From NCBI GenBank assembly GCA_000773965.1, contig JRUP01000020.1:1-64000 (forward strand): DNA of 64,000 nucleotides, written 5' to 3'. Each line of letters starts with the position of its first letter. Position 1 is the first letter of the stretch. The notes under the pieces were generated by a model that saw nothing but the letters and a program-made list of their open reading frames with translations, made no database searches and was not told the DNA's origin. Origin of the DNA: Enterobacter cancerogenus (GTDB taxonomy: Bacteria > Pseudomonadota > Gammaproteobacteria > Enterobacterales > Enterobacteriaceae). This document shows positions 26,008 through 35,342 of this stretch, in pieces. A program made the position numbers and the translations under genes.

Positions 26008-26277
26008 TGCACGCTTTCCTTACTGGTTAAGACAATATCAGGGATTAAAACCTGAATATTGAAAGACAGCATGGCATTGCTGCCTGATGGCCATCATGGC
26101 GTATTTTAAAAATTTTGCTCTCCAATCGCGCTGAATTATGGGTGTTTTTTCTGTGATGTGAAAGGGTGAACGGAATAATTAAAAGAAAAGAGGTTAACCG
26201 ACGAAGCGCGTCATCCGGTTACGCACTTCGCTAGAGGAAAACAGACCTAATGTGAACGTCTTTCCTGAACCCTCAAC

Positions 26278-27027
26278 TCATACTTGCGCCATGCCGCCAT
26301 CCACAAACAGTTCGGTGGCATTAATAAAGCTCGAAGCATCGGATGCGAGAAACGCGACAACCTTACCAATCTCACCGGGTTCTCCCAAACGGCCCAATGG
26401 CACCTGTGCGGCGAGCGCATCGAACAATCCCTGACGCTGATCTTCGGGCACTAAATCGCCCAAACCTGGCGTGCGCACCGGACCAGGGCTCACCACGTTG
26501 ACACGAATTCCGCGATCTTTCACATCCAGTGCCCATGAGCGGGCAAAGTTGCGCACGGCGGCTTTACTGGCGCTATAAACACTGAATCCTGCGGTGCCCT
26601 GAACCGAAGTGGTGGACGAGGTCAAAATCACCGAGGCTTTGTCGCTTAACAGCGGCAGCGCTTTTTGCACGGTAAACAGTACGCCACGCACGTTGGTGCC
26701 AAAGATCCGGTCGAAGTGTTCTTCAGTAATCGCACCGAGCGGTAACATATCGCCGCCGCCAGCATTGGCGAACAGAATATCCAGACGGCCCGCCTGGCGT
26801 GCTATCTGCGCATACACCGCATCCAGATCGCTCAGCACAGAAGCATCAGCGCGGATGCCGGTTGCCTGCGCACCGATAAGCGTCACGGCGGCATCCAGTT
26901 CAGGCTGCCGACGACCGGTGATAAACACCCGCGCTCCCTGAGCTGCCAACGCCTGAGCAGACGCTAAGCCAATTCCGCTGGTGCCGCCGGTGACTAAGGC
27001 AATTTTACCGTTTAATGAAGTGTTCAT
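26278..27027 (-). CDS. SDR family oxidoreductase
   Basis: 249 residues from the ATG at 27027, after GGGAGAG; the open frame continues 20 codons upstream without a good site. TGGTSGIG glycine motif at 12-19, NAGG near 86-89, catalytic Ser in LTSSTTS, YSASK Tyr/Lys pair, and [10 protein letters not shown]. Typical 3-oxoacyl-reductase-like short-chain dehydrogenase. Divergent from a LysR regulator 131 bases away, which probably controls it. Substrate not predictable. Confidence 0.83.
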   Translation of the reverse strand: MNTSLNGKIALVTGGTSGIGLASAQALAAQGARVFITGRRQPELDAAVTLIGAQATGIRADASVLSDLDAVYAQIARQAGRLDILFANAGGGDMLPLGAITEEHFDRIFGTNVRGVLFTVQKALPLLSDKASVILTSSTTSVQGTAGFSVYSASKAAVRNFARSWALDVKDRGIRVNVVSPGPVRTPGLGDLVPEDQRQGLFDALAAQVPLGRLGEPGEIGKVVAFLASDASSFINATELFVDGGMAQV

Positions 27028-27105
27028 GTTTGCTCTCCCAAATGGATTTAAGTGTGTGATGACTGCATCGCAGTGCATGGGAGGCAATGTAACCGTGCAT
27101 GGTTT

Positions 27106-27135
27106 AGTGATAAATGGTGTAAAATCGAAATCACT
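27106..27135. promoter_or_regulatory. Possible LysR binding site in divergent gap
   Basis: AGTGAT / ATCACT inverted repeat with an 18-base AT-rich spacer between the divergent SDR and LysR genes. Spacing is longer than a classic LysR box, so this is weak. Confidence 0.25.
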
Positions 27136-27158
27136 ATTCCTGTGTATGGATAATTAGC

Positions 27159-28064
27159 ATGGACCAACTGTTGGCAATACGAGCCTTCGCGCGCGTGGTG
27201 GAGGCGGGAAATTTTACTCGCGCTGCCGATTCACTGGATATGCCGAATGCCACGTTGAGTAAACTGGTGCAGGAGTTAGAGGGGCATCTGGGCGTGCGCC
27301 TGCTTCAGCGCACCACACGGCGCGTGACCGTCACGCCGGAGGGACGTGATTACTATGATAAAGCGCTACGTATCGTGCGTGACCTGGAAGATATTGATGG
27401 CGCATTTAACGCGGTAAACGGTACACCGCGCGGGTATCTGCGCATTGATATTGGCGGGTCAACGGCGCGTGAGGTTCTCATCCCACTGCTACCTGATTTC
27501 GTTGCGCGATTTCCCGAAATCCGCCTCGACCTCGGCGTGTCGGACCGGGCTGTAGATCTGATAAGCGACAATGTCGATTGCGTGATTCGTGGCGGTCCGC
27601 TGGGTGATTCATCGCTGGTGGCGCGTCATCTTGGTGATGCTGAGATGATCACCTGCGCGGCACCCGCATATCTCAAAACTTACGGCGTGCCAGCCTATCC
27701 GCAAGAGCTTAAAAATGGCCATCGCTGGATAAGCTATTTATCCCCGCAAAGCGGGCGCGCCTTCCCGCTGCGCTTTCTGCAGGGTAATGAGAAACAGGAA
27801 ATGAAAATCGAGCATCGCATCGGCATTAACGAAAGCAATGCTCATCTGGCAGCAGCGGTGGCAGGATTAGGCATCATTCAGACATTCCGGTATGCAGCAG
27901 CGGCAGATTTAACGTCAGGCGTGCTGGTGGAGATACTGAAGGATTGGCGGCCCGCCAGCTATCCGTTTCACGTGGTGTATCCGCAAAACCGCCATCTGAC
28001 TCAGCGTTTACGCGTGTTTATCGAATGGTTGCGTGAGGTATTTCCTGCGCGACTCAATGGATGA
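27159..28064 (+). CDS. LysR-family transcriptional regulator
   Basis: 301 residues. N-terminal winged helix-turn-helix AFARVVEAGNFTRAADSLDMPNATLSKLVQELEGHLGVRLLQRTTRRVTVTPEG at about 8-62, followed by the periplasmic-binding-like effector domain (GYLRIDIGGSTAREVLIPLLPDFVARFPEIRLDLGVSDR). Divergent from the SDR gene at 26278-27027, the usual layout of a LysR regulator and its target. Effector unknown. Confidence 0.88.
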   Translation: MDQLLAIRAFARVVEAGNFTRAADSLDMPNATLSKLVQELEGHLGVRLLQRTTRRVTVTPEGRDYYDKALRIVRDLEDIDGAFNAVNGTPRGYLRIDIGGSTAREVLIPLLPDFVARFPEIRLDLGVSDRAVDLISDNVDCVIRGGPLGDSSLVARHLGDAEMITCAAPAYLKTYGVPAYPQELKNGHRWISYLSPQSGRAFPLRFLQGNEKQEMKIEHRIGINESNAHLAAAVAGLGIIQTFRYAAAADLTSGVLVEILKDWRPASYPFHVVYPQNRHLTQRLRVFIEWLREVFPARLNG

Positions 28065-28130
28065 CAAGCACACAGCGATCTGTTAACTTTTTGTTTCTTA
28101 ACTCCCCATTTTCACTACAGGCCAGCGTAA

Positions 28131-28226
28131 ATGACACATTCAGCTGCATCTTCCCCGTCATACGAACATGGCCTGTATGCGATCTGCTGTCCGCCACCGC
28201 CTCCTGCACTCGTTGTGGTTCGTTAA
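28131..28226 (+). CDS. Possible leader peptide with Cys-Cys and five Pro codons
   Basis: 31-codon open frame from an ATG at 28131 to TAA at 28224-28226, 53 bases before the EamA start. The peptide ends AICCPPPPPALVVVR: two Cys codons, five consecutive Pro codons, then Ala-Leu-Val-Val-Val-Arg. Poly-proline runs stall ribosomes and depend on EF-P. CTCCT inside the Pro codons (28201-28205) is complementary to the AGGAG ribosome site of the EamA gene (28268-28272). The upstream ribosome site is weak (AGG), so its translation is not certain. It may be a chance frame. Confidence 0.4.
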   Translation: MTHSAASSPSYEHGLYAICCPPPPPALVVVR

Positions 28227-28279
28227 GAACCTGAAGTCTTCACGCTTAAATTTCCAACGTTTGTTTTAGGAGCATTTTC

Positions 28280-29146
28280 ATGCGTTCTTCGTCTTTGACG
28301 TCGCAAGCGGCGACGTCGGGCTTCGTGCTGCTGTGGGGCAGTGCGGCCATCTTCTCTCGCCTTGGTTTAGACAATGCCTCACCGATGGCGTTGTTGATCG
28401 TGCGCTTCAGTGTGGCGCTTGCCGCAGTAATGCTGGTGGGCATTTTTCGGCGTCGCTGGTTACCCGATGCGGGCAGCCGAAAAACGGTGATGTTCACCGG
28501 GCTGATTTTGATTGGCGCCTATTCCGTGTGTTACTTCCAGGCGATGGCCGAGGGAGTAACGCCTGGTTTGATTGCCACCATCATGGGCATACAACCGATC
28601 CTGACGCTCTGCATCGTGGAAAGGCGCATGCAGGGCACGCGATTACTGGGATTACTGATCGCGTTAGCAGGATTAATACTACTGGTGTGGCGCAGTCTGG
28701 CGGCATCGCAGTTGCCGTTGAGCGGCATTGTCTTCGCTCTCGGCGCACTGCTGTGTATGACGTTTGGTGCCATCATGCAGAAAAAGGTGTCCCAGCATCC
28801 CGCGCAGGTACTGCCGCTGCAATACGCGGTGAGCCTGGCGCTGTGTGCTCTTCTGCTTCCGGTCAAAGCCTTCCATATCGACTTTACGTTGCACTTCTGG
28901 ATTTCCGTGCTGTTTCTCGGGGTGATGATCTCGGTGGTGGCGCAACTGCTGCTGTATCGGCTGCTGAGTGCGGGAAGCATCGTTAACGTCACCAGTTTGT
29001 TTTATCTGGTTCCGGTGATAACGGCAGTACTTGATTACCTGTTGTTAGGTAATGCGCTGCCGTGGTCGGGGATGATGGGAATGCTGGCTATTCTGCTCGG
29101 CATCATGCTGGTGTTTCGCACACCGCGCCTGAAAACATCGGGGTAA
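28280..29146 (+). CDS. EamA/DMT-family exporter
   Basis: 288 residues with ten hydrophobic segments in two EamA repeats (about 10-140 and 150-285). Start ATG at 28280 after AGGAG. Features such as LLWGSAAIFSRLGLDNASPMALLIVRF and GVTPGLIATIMGIQPILT are typical of drug/metabolite transporters that export amino acids or related metabolites across the inner membrane. Preceded by a 215-base leader region with a Cys/Pro-rich small frame that may regulate it. Confidence 0.83.
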   Translation: MRSSSLTSQAATSGFVLLWGSAAIFSRLGLDNASPMALLIVRFSVALAAVMLVGIFRRRWLPDAGSRKTVMFTGLILIGAYSVCYFQAMAEGVTPGLIATIMGIQPILTLCIVERRMQGTRLLGLLIALAGLILLVWRSLAASQLPLSGIVFALGALLCMTFGAIMQKKVSQHPAQVLPLQYAVSLALCALLLPVKAFHIDFTLHFWISVLFLGVMISVVAQLLLYRLLSAGSIVNVTSLFYLVPVITAVLDYLLLGNALPWSGMMGMLAILLGIMLVFRTPRLKTSG

Positions 29147-29155
29147 GATCGAACA

Positions 29156-29182
29156 GGGCGCATCAAAATGGATGCGCCCTTT
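29156..29182. terminator. Bidirectional terminator
   Basis: Perfect 9-bp stem GGGCGCATC AAAATG GATGCGCCC followed by TTTA, in the 43-base gap between the convergent EamA and SDR genes. Confidence 0.75.
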
Positions 29183-29189
29183 ATCGTGG

Positions 29190-30083
29190 TTAAACCGTGC
29201 CGGTGCCGCCATCAGAACACCAAACCTGTCCCGACGTGAAGCTATTGGTGGTTTCCGCAAACGTCACATACAGCGGCGCGATTTCAGCAGGCTGACCGGG
29301 CCGACCCAGTGGCGCGGAAGCACCAAATTGCTCCACTTTCTCCTGCGGTTGTCCGCCACACACCTGCAATGCAGTCCAGTAAGGGCCGGGTGCCACGGCG
29401 TTAACACGGATTTGGTCTTTACCCAACTGTTTGGCTAAAGCTTTAGTAAATGCCGCAATCGACGCTTTGGTCTGGGCATAATCCAGCAGGATGGCGCTGG
29501 GATCGTAGGCCTGCACTGACGACGTGTTAATGATCGATGAACCCGCCGGTAGATACTCCAGCGCCGCCTTCGTGATCCAAAACATGGCATACACGTTAGT
29601 CTTAAAGGTCGCATCAAAATCTTCTGTCGAGAGAGTACGTATCGATTCATTGAACTGCTGACGGCCGGCGTTGTTGACCAAAATATCCAGACCATCAAGT
29701 TTCGTCGCCGCTTCCTTCACCAGCTGCTGGCAAAAGGATTCGGAGCGAATATCTCCCGGTATGGCAATCGCCTTACGACCTTCCGCTTCAATCAGTTTTA
29801 TCACCTCTGCCGCATCCTGTTCTTCATCGGGCAGGTAATTTATCGCCACGTCGGCACCTTCACGCGCGTAAGCAATCGCCACCGCACGACCAATCCCGGA
29901 ATCGCCGCCGGTAATCAGCGCTTTACGACCGGTTAAACGACCGGTGCCCCGATAGCTGGTTTCACCATGATCCGGGCGCGGTTCCATTTTGGCGGCCAGC
30001 CCAGGAAAATCCTGTAATTGTTTTTTAAAGGGAGGTGTCGGATATTGATGGGTGAGCAGCGTTTTATTAGTCAGTGAACTCAT
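29190..30083 (-). CDS. YghA-like SDR oxidoreductase
   Basis: 297 residues from the ATG at 30083 (MSSLTNKTLLTHQYPTPPFK), after GGAGAT. The 50-residue N-terminal extension with QYPTPPFKKQLQDFPGLAAKMEPRPDHGE is characteristic of the YghA/general-stress SDR group. Core motifs: ITGGDSGIGRAVAIAYAREGADV, LVNNAGRQQFNESI, the Tyr/Lys pair in DYAQTKASI and AVAPGPYWTAL. Usually induced by stress or late growth; substrate unclear. Convergent with the EamA gene. Confidence 0.84.
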   Translation of the reverse strand: MSSLTNKTLLTHQYPTPPFKKQLQDFPGLAAKMEPRPDHGETSYRGTGRLTGRKALITGGDSGIGRAVAIAYAREGADVAINYLPDEEQDAAEVIKLIEAEGRKAIAIPGDIRSESFCQQLVKEAATKLDGLDILVNNAGRQQFNESIRTLSTEDFDATFKTNVYAMFWITKAALEYLPAGSSIINTSSVQAYDPSAILLDYAQTKASIAAFTKALAKQLGKDQIRVNAVAPGPYWTALQVCGGQPQEKVEQFGASAPLGRPGQPAEIAPLYVTFAETTNSFTSGQVWCSDGGTGTV

Positions 30084-30351
30084 CTTAATCTCCATGTTCT
30101 TCGCTAGTGATAAACTAAGCCTGGCATAAATGTGATATATGTCACGTCAAAAAATGACCAATTGAAATTTTTCAGCTTAAGCGAGGCGTTATTATGGCTG
30201 CGGCGATGGAAATAAAAGGCGTGACTGGAATGAGAGGGGAGAGCAGAATAAGCGCAAGACGTCAGTCATATATCGTCATTGCACTTATTCAATTGCCAGT
30301 AGAACGTATTGGCATCCTTGTCGTTGAGGCGACTAGCGCGCCCGATGCGGC

Positions 30352-30522
30352 TTAAGAGCCTTTGTTACTGCTTTTTCCGCCTTTTTTCCCGGCTTCGGAG
30401 GCTTTCTCTGGGTTGTCTTTAAAACTACCGCCGCCGCTGCTTTGCCCACCTTTTTTACCTGCTTCAGATGCCTTTTGTTTATCATCTGCGAAGTTACCGG
30501 AACCGCCTCTATGCTCGGCCAT
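30352..30522 (-). CDS. KGG-motif stress protein (YciG/con-10 family), 56 aa
   Basis: A 56-residue gene: MAEHRGGSGNFADDKQKASE, then two repeats of the form KASEAGKKGGQSS / KASEAGKKGGKSS separated by GGGSFKDNPE. This is the KGG (con-10-like) pattern of YciG and YmdF, small hydrophilic proteins induced in stationary phase. Start ATG at 30522 with a GAGGG site 6 bases upstream; stop at 30352. A longer open frame in another phase covers the same bases and is not real. Confidence 0.85.
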   Translation of the reverse strand: MAEHRGGSGNFADDKQKASEAGKKGGQSSGGGSFKDNPEKASEAGKKGGKSSNKGS

Positions 30523-30711
30523 AAAATGCCCTCATTCATGCATTGCGATTACATAATCGTGGATAGCGTCACACGTTATGTCCAGACTGCAGAATTAAGG
30601 TTAGTGCCACTGTGAATATTAACAAGCGCGGCGGCAGCGTATAAGTGGATTATCGAGTGTTTTTTCGTATCTTATTTTTTAAGCAAATGAATTATGAAGG
30701 TTAATAATTAA

Positions 30712-30744
30712 TATAATCGAAGCGTATTTAACGCTTCGATTATA
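30712..30744 (-). terminator. Strong inverted repeat after the siderophore binding-protein gene
   Basis: Perfect 14-bp arms TATAATCGAAGCGT / ACGCTTCGATTATA around ATTTA, 12 bases beyond the minus-strand stop at 30756. AT-rich outer stem continues to a T/A-rich flank; acts as the terminator of the receptor operon. Confidence 0.75.
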
Positions 30745-30755
30745 AATAAGGCCGA

Positions 30756-31916
30756 TTAACTCGCAGGGATTTGAGTGAAATAGGTCCCGCTATAAGGTAT
30801 GGGCAGGAAATCATGGAAGATTTGCTTTAACGTTTGCTCGGGTTCGACATCCGCGAACAGCTGAGGATAAAGTGTTTTTGCCATAAATTCCGTTGCCGCG
30901 ATGTGCCAGGGGCTGAGGTAAAAATTCATCCAGATGACGGCGGAGTGGCCGTTACGTAGCGCGGCTAATTCACGCAATCCGTTTTGCTGCGAGGTCAGTT
31001 GGGCGAAGCTGCTTTGCACCGCTGGCAATGCCACTTCTGGCCCCAGCTTCAGCAAACCCTGCGCCTCGTTATCGCCAAATCCGGTGGCGAAGTAGTAATC
31101 AGGCTGCGCCGCAATCACCATTTCTTCACTCAAGCGACCAAACACGCCGTGCTGCGTTTTAGCCGCGATATTATCGCCGCCTGCGGCGTTTAACAGTTCG
31201 CCAAGGCTGCCGTTGACGGCGGTGACACAACACTCATTGTGACGACCAAGATGCAGCTGCAACAACACTGAAGGCTTCGCGCCGTGATAACTGGCCAGCC
31301 GATCACGAATCACCTGCATATGTGCGTCATAAAAACGGTTAAAGGCCTGCGCGCGAGCCTGCTGATTCAGCACCTCGCCAAAAATCTCCACGCTGCGACG
31401 GGTATTCTTCAGAAGATGCACGCGCAGATCGATTTTCACCACCGGAATATGGGCGGCTTTCAGCATGCTCACCAGGCGTAGATCGGCATCATCGTAGCGC
31501 GCCAGGCTCGGCAGGATCACCACATCCGGTTTGAGTGCCAGGATCTGCTCAGGATTGATGGCATTCGGACCGCCCGAACCGAGGGAAGGGATTTTTAACA
31601 TTTGCGGGAACTGGCGCGCAAAACTGTTCCACGTCTGGCTATCGTACTTTTTCAAATCCTGAGGCCAGGCAACGATATGCTGAAAAGGATTGCCCGGTTC
31701 CAGCAGCGCCAGCGTGTAGAGCATGCGACTTTCGCCCAGCAAAATGCGCTGCGGATGGTCAGGGATATCCACCTGATTACCGTCAATATCCGTGACGGTT
31801 TTTGCCAGCGCGGCGCTACTCAGCACCAGTAAGAAGCAGGCCAATACAATCAGCATTGGCCCCCAAAGGGAAGGGGCGCGCCGGGCGCCCGCTTTAACCA
31901 CAGAATCAGAACTCAA
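30756..31916 (-). CDS. Siderophore ABC substrate-binding protein (FecB-type)
   Basis: Up to 386 residues. The first possible start is a TTG at 31916 inside the receptor gene, with GAGG 6 bases before it; a GTG five codons later is an alternative. Signal-type segment LWGPMLIVLACFLLVLSSAALAKTV, then the family opening TDIDGNQVDIPDHPQRILLGESRMLYTLAL, NPEQILALKPDVVILPS and a C-terminal helical lobe. Periplasmic binding protein for an iron chelate, coupled to the TonB receptor upstream by an 11-base overlap. No permease or ATPase follows, so it probably uses one encoded elsewhere. Confidence 0.8.
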   Translation of the reverse strand: MSSDSVVKAGARRAPSLWGPMLIVLACFLLVLSSAALAKTVTDIDGNQVDIPDHPQRILLGESRMLYTLALLEPGNPFQHIVAWPQDLKKYDSQTWNSFARQFPQMLKIPSLGSGGPNAINPEQILALKPDVVILPSLARYDDADLRLVSMLKAAHIPVVKIDLRVHLLKNTRRSVEIFGEVLNQQARAQAFNRFYDAHMQVIRDRLASYHGAKPSVLLQLHLGRHNECCVTAVNGSLGELLNAAGGDNIAAKTQHGVFGRLSEEMVIAAQPDYYFATGFGDNEAQGLLKLGPEVALPAVQSSFAQLTSQQNGLRELAALRNGHSAVIWMNFYLSPWHIAATEFMAKTLYPQLFADVEPEQTLKQIFHDFLPIPYSGTYFTQIPAS

Positions 31917-34035
31917 CGCTGGCCTCGACCATCAGGTTACGGGTTTCTCCTTCACGCACGCGCAAATTGCCGCCGCTGGAAGTGTAATAGTGCTTGTTGA
32001 ACAGGTTGTTCAGATTCAGCTTAAGTTGTGTCTTTTCACCAAACAGCTGATTGTTCCAGGCGATAAAGCTGTCCGCCACCACGTAATCCGGCATGGTGAA
32101 GCTATTTTCAGGATCGCCCGCTCGCGAGCCGACATAGCGTGCGCCGCCCCCGACGCGGAAATCACCGGGAATGCCGTTGATACTGAGGTTGTGGCTGAGA
32201 TAAAGCGCGCCCGAATGACGCGGTGCATTTTGCAGCCGATTGCCATTGTTAGCAGAATTTACGCCATCATCAACAATCTCAGCCTCATCGTAGCTGTAGT
32301 TAGCGCTGAGATCCCAACCCGGCAATACTTCGCCGTTTAGCTCAAACTCTGCGCCGCTGGAACGCGCTTTATCAATCGCGCGCGTGGAACCGTTAATACT
32401 GAGCGACATGTCACGCTCATCAATGCGGTACAGCGCGACGCTGGCGAACAGCTTTGGTGAGATCTGCCATTTACTGCCGACTTCCCAGGTCGTGCCCTGT
32501 TCGGGTTTACCGACATTGCCGTCATCGTCCACATCGGTGGAAGGCGTAAAGGATTTGCTGACGCTGCTGTAAAGCGAGACATCAGGGGTGATTTTATAAA
32601 TCAGACCCGCTTGTGGCAGGAATTTATTGCCTTCGCTGTTCAGTGTTTCCACCACTGGGTCGAAGCCTTTGGACGCGCGCTGCTCGTAATGCTGATAGCG
32701 ACCGCCAAGTACCGCAATCCACTGTTCCGTCAGTGAAATACTGTCTTTAGCGTAAACCGAACGGCTATGAATGCGGTTCAGGTTATTGGCGTTGGCGGTG
32801 TTTTCCGTGGTGCTATTGGTGACCGGTGACAGGATATCGTATTGCGGATCGGTAAAATTAAACCCGGTATTGGATTTTCCTTGATACTGATGCGCGCGAT
32901 AAGTCTGGTTCATCTCATAATCAGTCCCGATCACCACATCGTGGGTCATGCCCAACAGCTGTTGTGAACCGAGTAGATCCCATGAAACGTATTTCGTTTT
33001 GTGGTTAAAGCCACGGTTAGCATCAGCACGACGCGTAACAACGCCGGTGGTGGGGTTAATGGCGGTGACGCGCACTTCATTATTGTCATATTGACGCTGA
33101 TTCCAGCCAAAAGTGACGCGCGTGCTCCAGTCATCATTGAACTGCCAGTCATAATGCGCATTGAGGGTTTTGTTATGGCCCCAGGCATGATTTGCCTTGT
33201 CGTCGAGACGATCTTTGTAGCCGATATCCAGCGGCTTGCCATTGATAAAGGCGGTGCCACGATCGTAGGGAATATCGTATTGATAATCTTCATAGCTCAC
33301 GAGGAAGCTGGCTTTTTCACCGTACCACTGCAGCGAAGGCGCGATCAGCGTATGTTTGTCGCGGCCAAAGTTGCGCCAGTAATCCTGATTCTGCTTTTCG
33401 GCGATCAAGCGGAAAGCAAAGCCGTTGCCCAGCGGGCCGGTGATATCGACGGTGCCAGCGCCACCACCTTCGCTGGAGGAACGGCCGCTGACTTTGGTGT
33501 GCCAGTCATATTGCGGTTTTTTGCTCACCACGTTAATCACACCGCCCGGATTCTGAATGCCATAGAGCAGGGATGCCGAGCCTTTTAGCACTTCGACGCG
33601 TTCGGTGGTGGCATCGAAGTTCAGCCCCTGGCTGCTGCGAATGCCATCACGATAGATTGACCCATCAGAGTTGCTGCCAAATCCGCGACGCACAAAGCCA
33701 TCTTCGGTGCCTGCCAGGGTATTGCCCTCTGTGACACCACTGACAAAGCGCATCGCATCAGTGAGACTAGCGGCCTGATAGTCTTCCAGCTGTTGTTGGG
33801 TCACCACACTCACCGATTGCGCTTCGTTCAGACGCGGCGTGGGTGTTTTGCTGGCGACGGAACTGCTGGTGGCATTATAGCCTTGCGGGCGACTTTCCTG
33901 CGCGGACACCGTCAGGGTATTACTGCTTTCCGCTGCCAGACTGCCAGCTGCAGTGAAAACGCTGACACCGTATATTGCGGCGATAATAGCCGGATGGCAT
34001 GTGGGTTTAAAAGCGAAAGTTTTGTTGTTATTCAT
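31906..34035 (-). CDS. TonB-dependent siderophore receptor
   Basis: 709 residues. Signal peptide to about residue 35, TonB box region SNTLTVSAQES, plug domain PTPRLNEAQSVSVVTQQQLEDYQAASLTDAMRFVSGVTEGN to GGVINVVSKKP, then a 22-strand barrel ending LMVEASVEF with the expected terminal Phe. The layout and SSQGLNFDATTERVEVLKGSASLLYGIQNPGG fit ferrichrome/hydroxamate-type receptors. A Fur box lies about 140 bases upstream. Co-transcribed with a binding protein. Exact siderophore not predictable. Confidence 0.87.
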   Translation of the reverse strand: MNNNKTFAFKPTCHPAIIAAIYGVSVFTAAGSLAAESSNTLTVSAQESRPQGYNATSSSVASKTPTPRLNEAQSVSVVTQQQLEDYQAASLTDAMRFVSGVTEGNTLAGTEDGFVRRGFGSNSDGSIYRDGIRSSQGLNFDATTERVEVLKGSASLLYGIQNPGGVINVVSKKPQYDWHTKVSGRSSSEGGGAGTVDITGPLGNGFAFRLIAEKQNQDYWRNFGRDKHTLIAPSLQWYGEKASFLVSYEDYQYDIPYDRGTAFINGKPLDIGYKDRLDDKANHAWGHNKTLNAHYDWQFNDDWSTRVTFGWNQRQYDNNEVRVTAINPTTGVVTRRADANRGFNHKTKYVSWDLLGSQQLLGMTHDVVIGTDYEMNQTYRAHQYQGKSNTGFNFTDPQYDILSPVTNSTTENTANANNLNRIHSRSVYAKDSISLTEQWIAVLGGRYQHYEQRASKGFDPVVETLNSEGNKFLPQAGLIYKITPDVSLYSSVSKSFTPSTDVDDDGNVGKPEQGTTWEVGSKWQISPKLFASVALYRIDERDMSLSINGSTRAIDKARSSGAEFELNGEVLPGWDLSANYSYDEAEIVDDGVNSANNGNRLQNAPRHSGALYLSHNLSINGIPGDFRVGGGARYVGSRAGDPENSFTMPDYVVADSFIAWNNQLFGEKTQLKLNLNNLFNKHYYTSSGGNLRVREGETRNLMVEASVEF

Positions 34036-34452
34036 TTAAATAAACCTGGTGTTGGTGCGGAATTAATCTCGTCCATGAAACGAAGCTAGGATTAAATTAT
34101 TTTCAGCAGAGAAAAGTGCATGAAATAAGCATTCTCTGTGAATCGCGCGCCTTAAACTGAGATGGCGTGATGTTATTGAGAATCATTCAAACATGAAAAA
34201 ATGTAGTAGTAAACGGAAATAATGGCGTGGATACTACAGCAGGAATAGAGTCCATCAACGCCATTTCTATTTGAGGTTTAATTGTTATAAATACAACAAA
34301 AACAGTTATATAAATAGATTTCTTGCTGTAGTCAAACGTTCCACCCCAAAGGAGCAATAGCGATCAGGGTGCTGGATTAAACAAGAAATATCACTACAAT
34401 GCTGTGCCTAAATGGGGACGAAATCACGCCCTGATGACAAACAGGTAAAAAG
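34036..34452. other. Intergenic region before receptor and RpiR genes
   Basis: 417 bases without a gene between the divergent siderophore receptor (minus) and RpiR regulator (plus). AT-rich. It holds the Fur-like box at 34172-34190; no other clear operator or small gene was seen. Confidence 0.7.
34172..34190. promoter_or_regulatory. Fur box (receptor operon)
   Basis: GTTATTGAGAATCATTCAA matches the 19-base Fur consensus GATAATGATAATCATTATC at 13 positions, including the central GAGAATCATT. It lies about 140 bases before the receptor start. Confidence 0.6.
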
Positions 34453-35340
34453 ATGGCCATAAATAAAATTAAAAATCGGGTTGATGTATTAGGTGAACGC
34501 TATCGCGCACGCGCTCCGTCATTATCGTCCAGCCTTCAATCCGTCGCGCGATATATCCACGATAATCGTGAGGCAATATTAGACGCCACCGCCATGGAAA
34601 TAGCCGATGCCACTCATACCTCGGATGCCACCGTGGTGCGAGCCGTTCAGGCGTTGGGATTTGCCGGTTTGCGTGATTTGAAAACCACGCTGAAAGCCTG
34701 GTTTGGCCCGGCGATGAATTCAGAAGAGAAGATGAGCGCCACCGTCAGCGAGCTATCGTGTGACATCAATTCGGGGATCGATTTCGTACTGGGTGGCCAT
34801 AAACGCGCCTGCGATGCTCTCTCGGAACCTCACAATCGGCAAGCGGTGGCTCAGGCTGTCGCGATGTTGATTGACGCGCGACAGGTAGCGCTATTTGGCA
34901 TCAATGCTTCAGGGATTCTGGCGGATTACAGCGCCCGCTTATTCACGCGCATTGGCATTCCTGCCGTCACGCTCAACCGTTCGGGGATTGCCCTCGCTGA
35001 ACAGCTGATCACCTTACAGCGTGGTGATGTGCTGATCATGATGGCGCAGAAGTCTGCTCATAAAGAAGGGCTGACTACTCTGAAAGAGGCGAAGCGGCTG
35101 GGGATGCCGGTGATTTTGCTGACCAATGCCTTAGATTCAGCCTTCGCTAAAGAAGCGGATGTGATTATCAACGTGCCGCGCGGTGGGGAAAACGGCCGCA
35201 TGCCGCTGCATGGCACCGTGCTGGTGTGCTTAGAGATGTTGATTTTATCAGTGGCTTCAGCGACTTCTTCGCGCACGGTAAAAACCATGAAGCGTATTCA
35301 GGATCTCAATCGGTCGCTAAAGCCCACCAGTAAAAAATAG
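34453..35340 (+). CDS. RpiR/MurR-family regulator
   Basis: 295 residues. N-terminal RpiR helix-turn-helix (LSSSLQSVARYIHDNREAILDATAMEIADATHTSDATVVRAVQALGFAGLRDLKTTLK, about 22-80) and C-terminal SIS domain (VALFGINASGILADYSARLFTRIG... LIMMAQKSAHKEGLTTLKEAKRLGMPVILLTN) for binding a phosphosugar. No sugar operon is adjacent: the next gene is a convergent EamA exporter. Its targets may lie outside the window. AT-rich upstream gap. Confidence 0.86.
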   Translation: MAINKIKNRVDVLGERYRARAPSLSSSLQSVARYIHDNREAILDATAMEIADATHTSDATVVRAVQALGFAGLRDLKTTLKAWFGPAMNSEEKMSATVSELSCDINSGIDFVLGGHKRACDALSEPHNRQAVAQAVAMLIDARQVALFGINASGILADYSARLFTRIGIPAVTLNRSGIALAEQLITLQRGDVLIMMAQKSAHKEGLTTLKEAKRLGMPVILLTNALDSAFAKEADVIINVPRGGENGRMPLHGTVLVCLEMLILSVASATSSRTVKTMKRIQDLNRSLKPTSKK

Positions 35341-35342
35341 CG

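Noticed and set aside
30333..30539. 68-residue minus-strand frame over the KGG gene
   Set aside because: It is the out-of-phase shadow of the KGG stress gene at 30352-30522, whose repeats are unmistakable.
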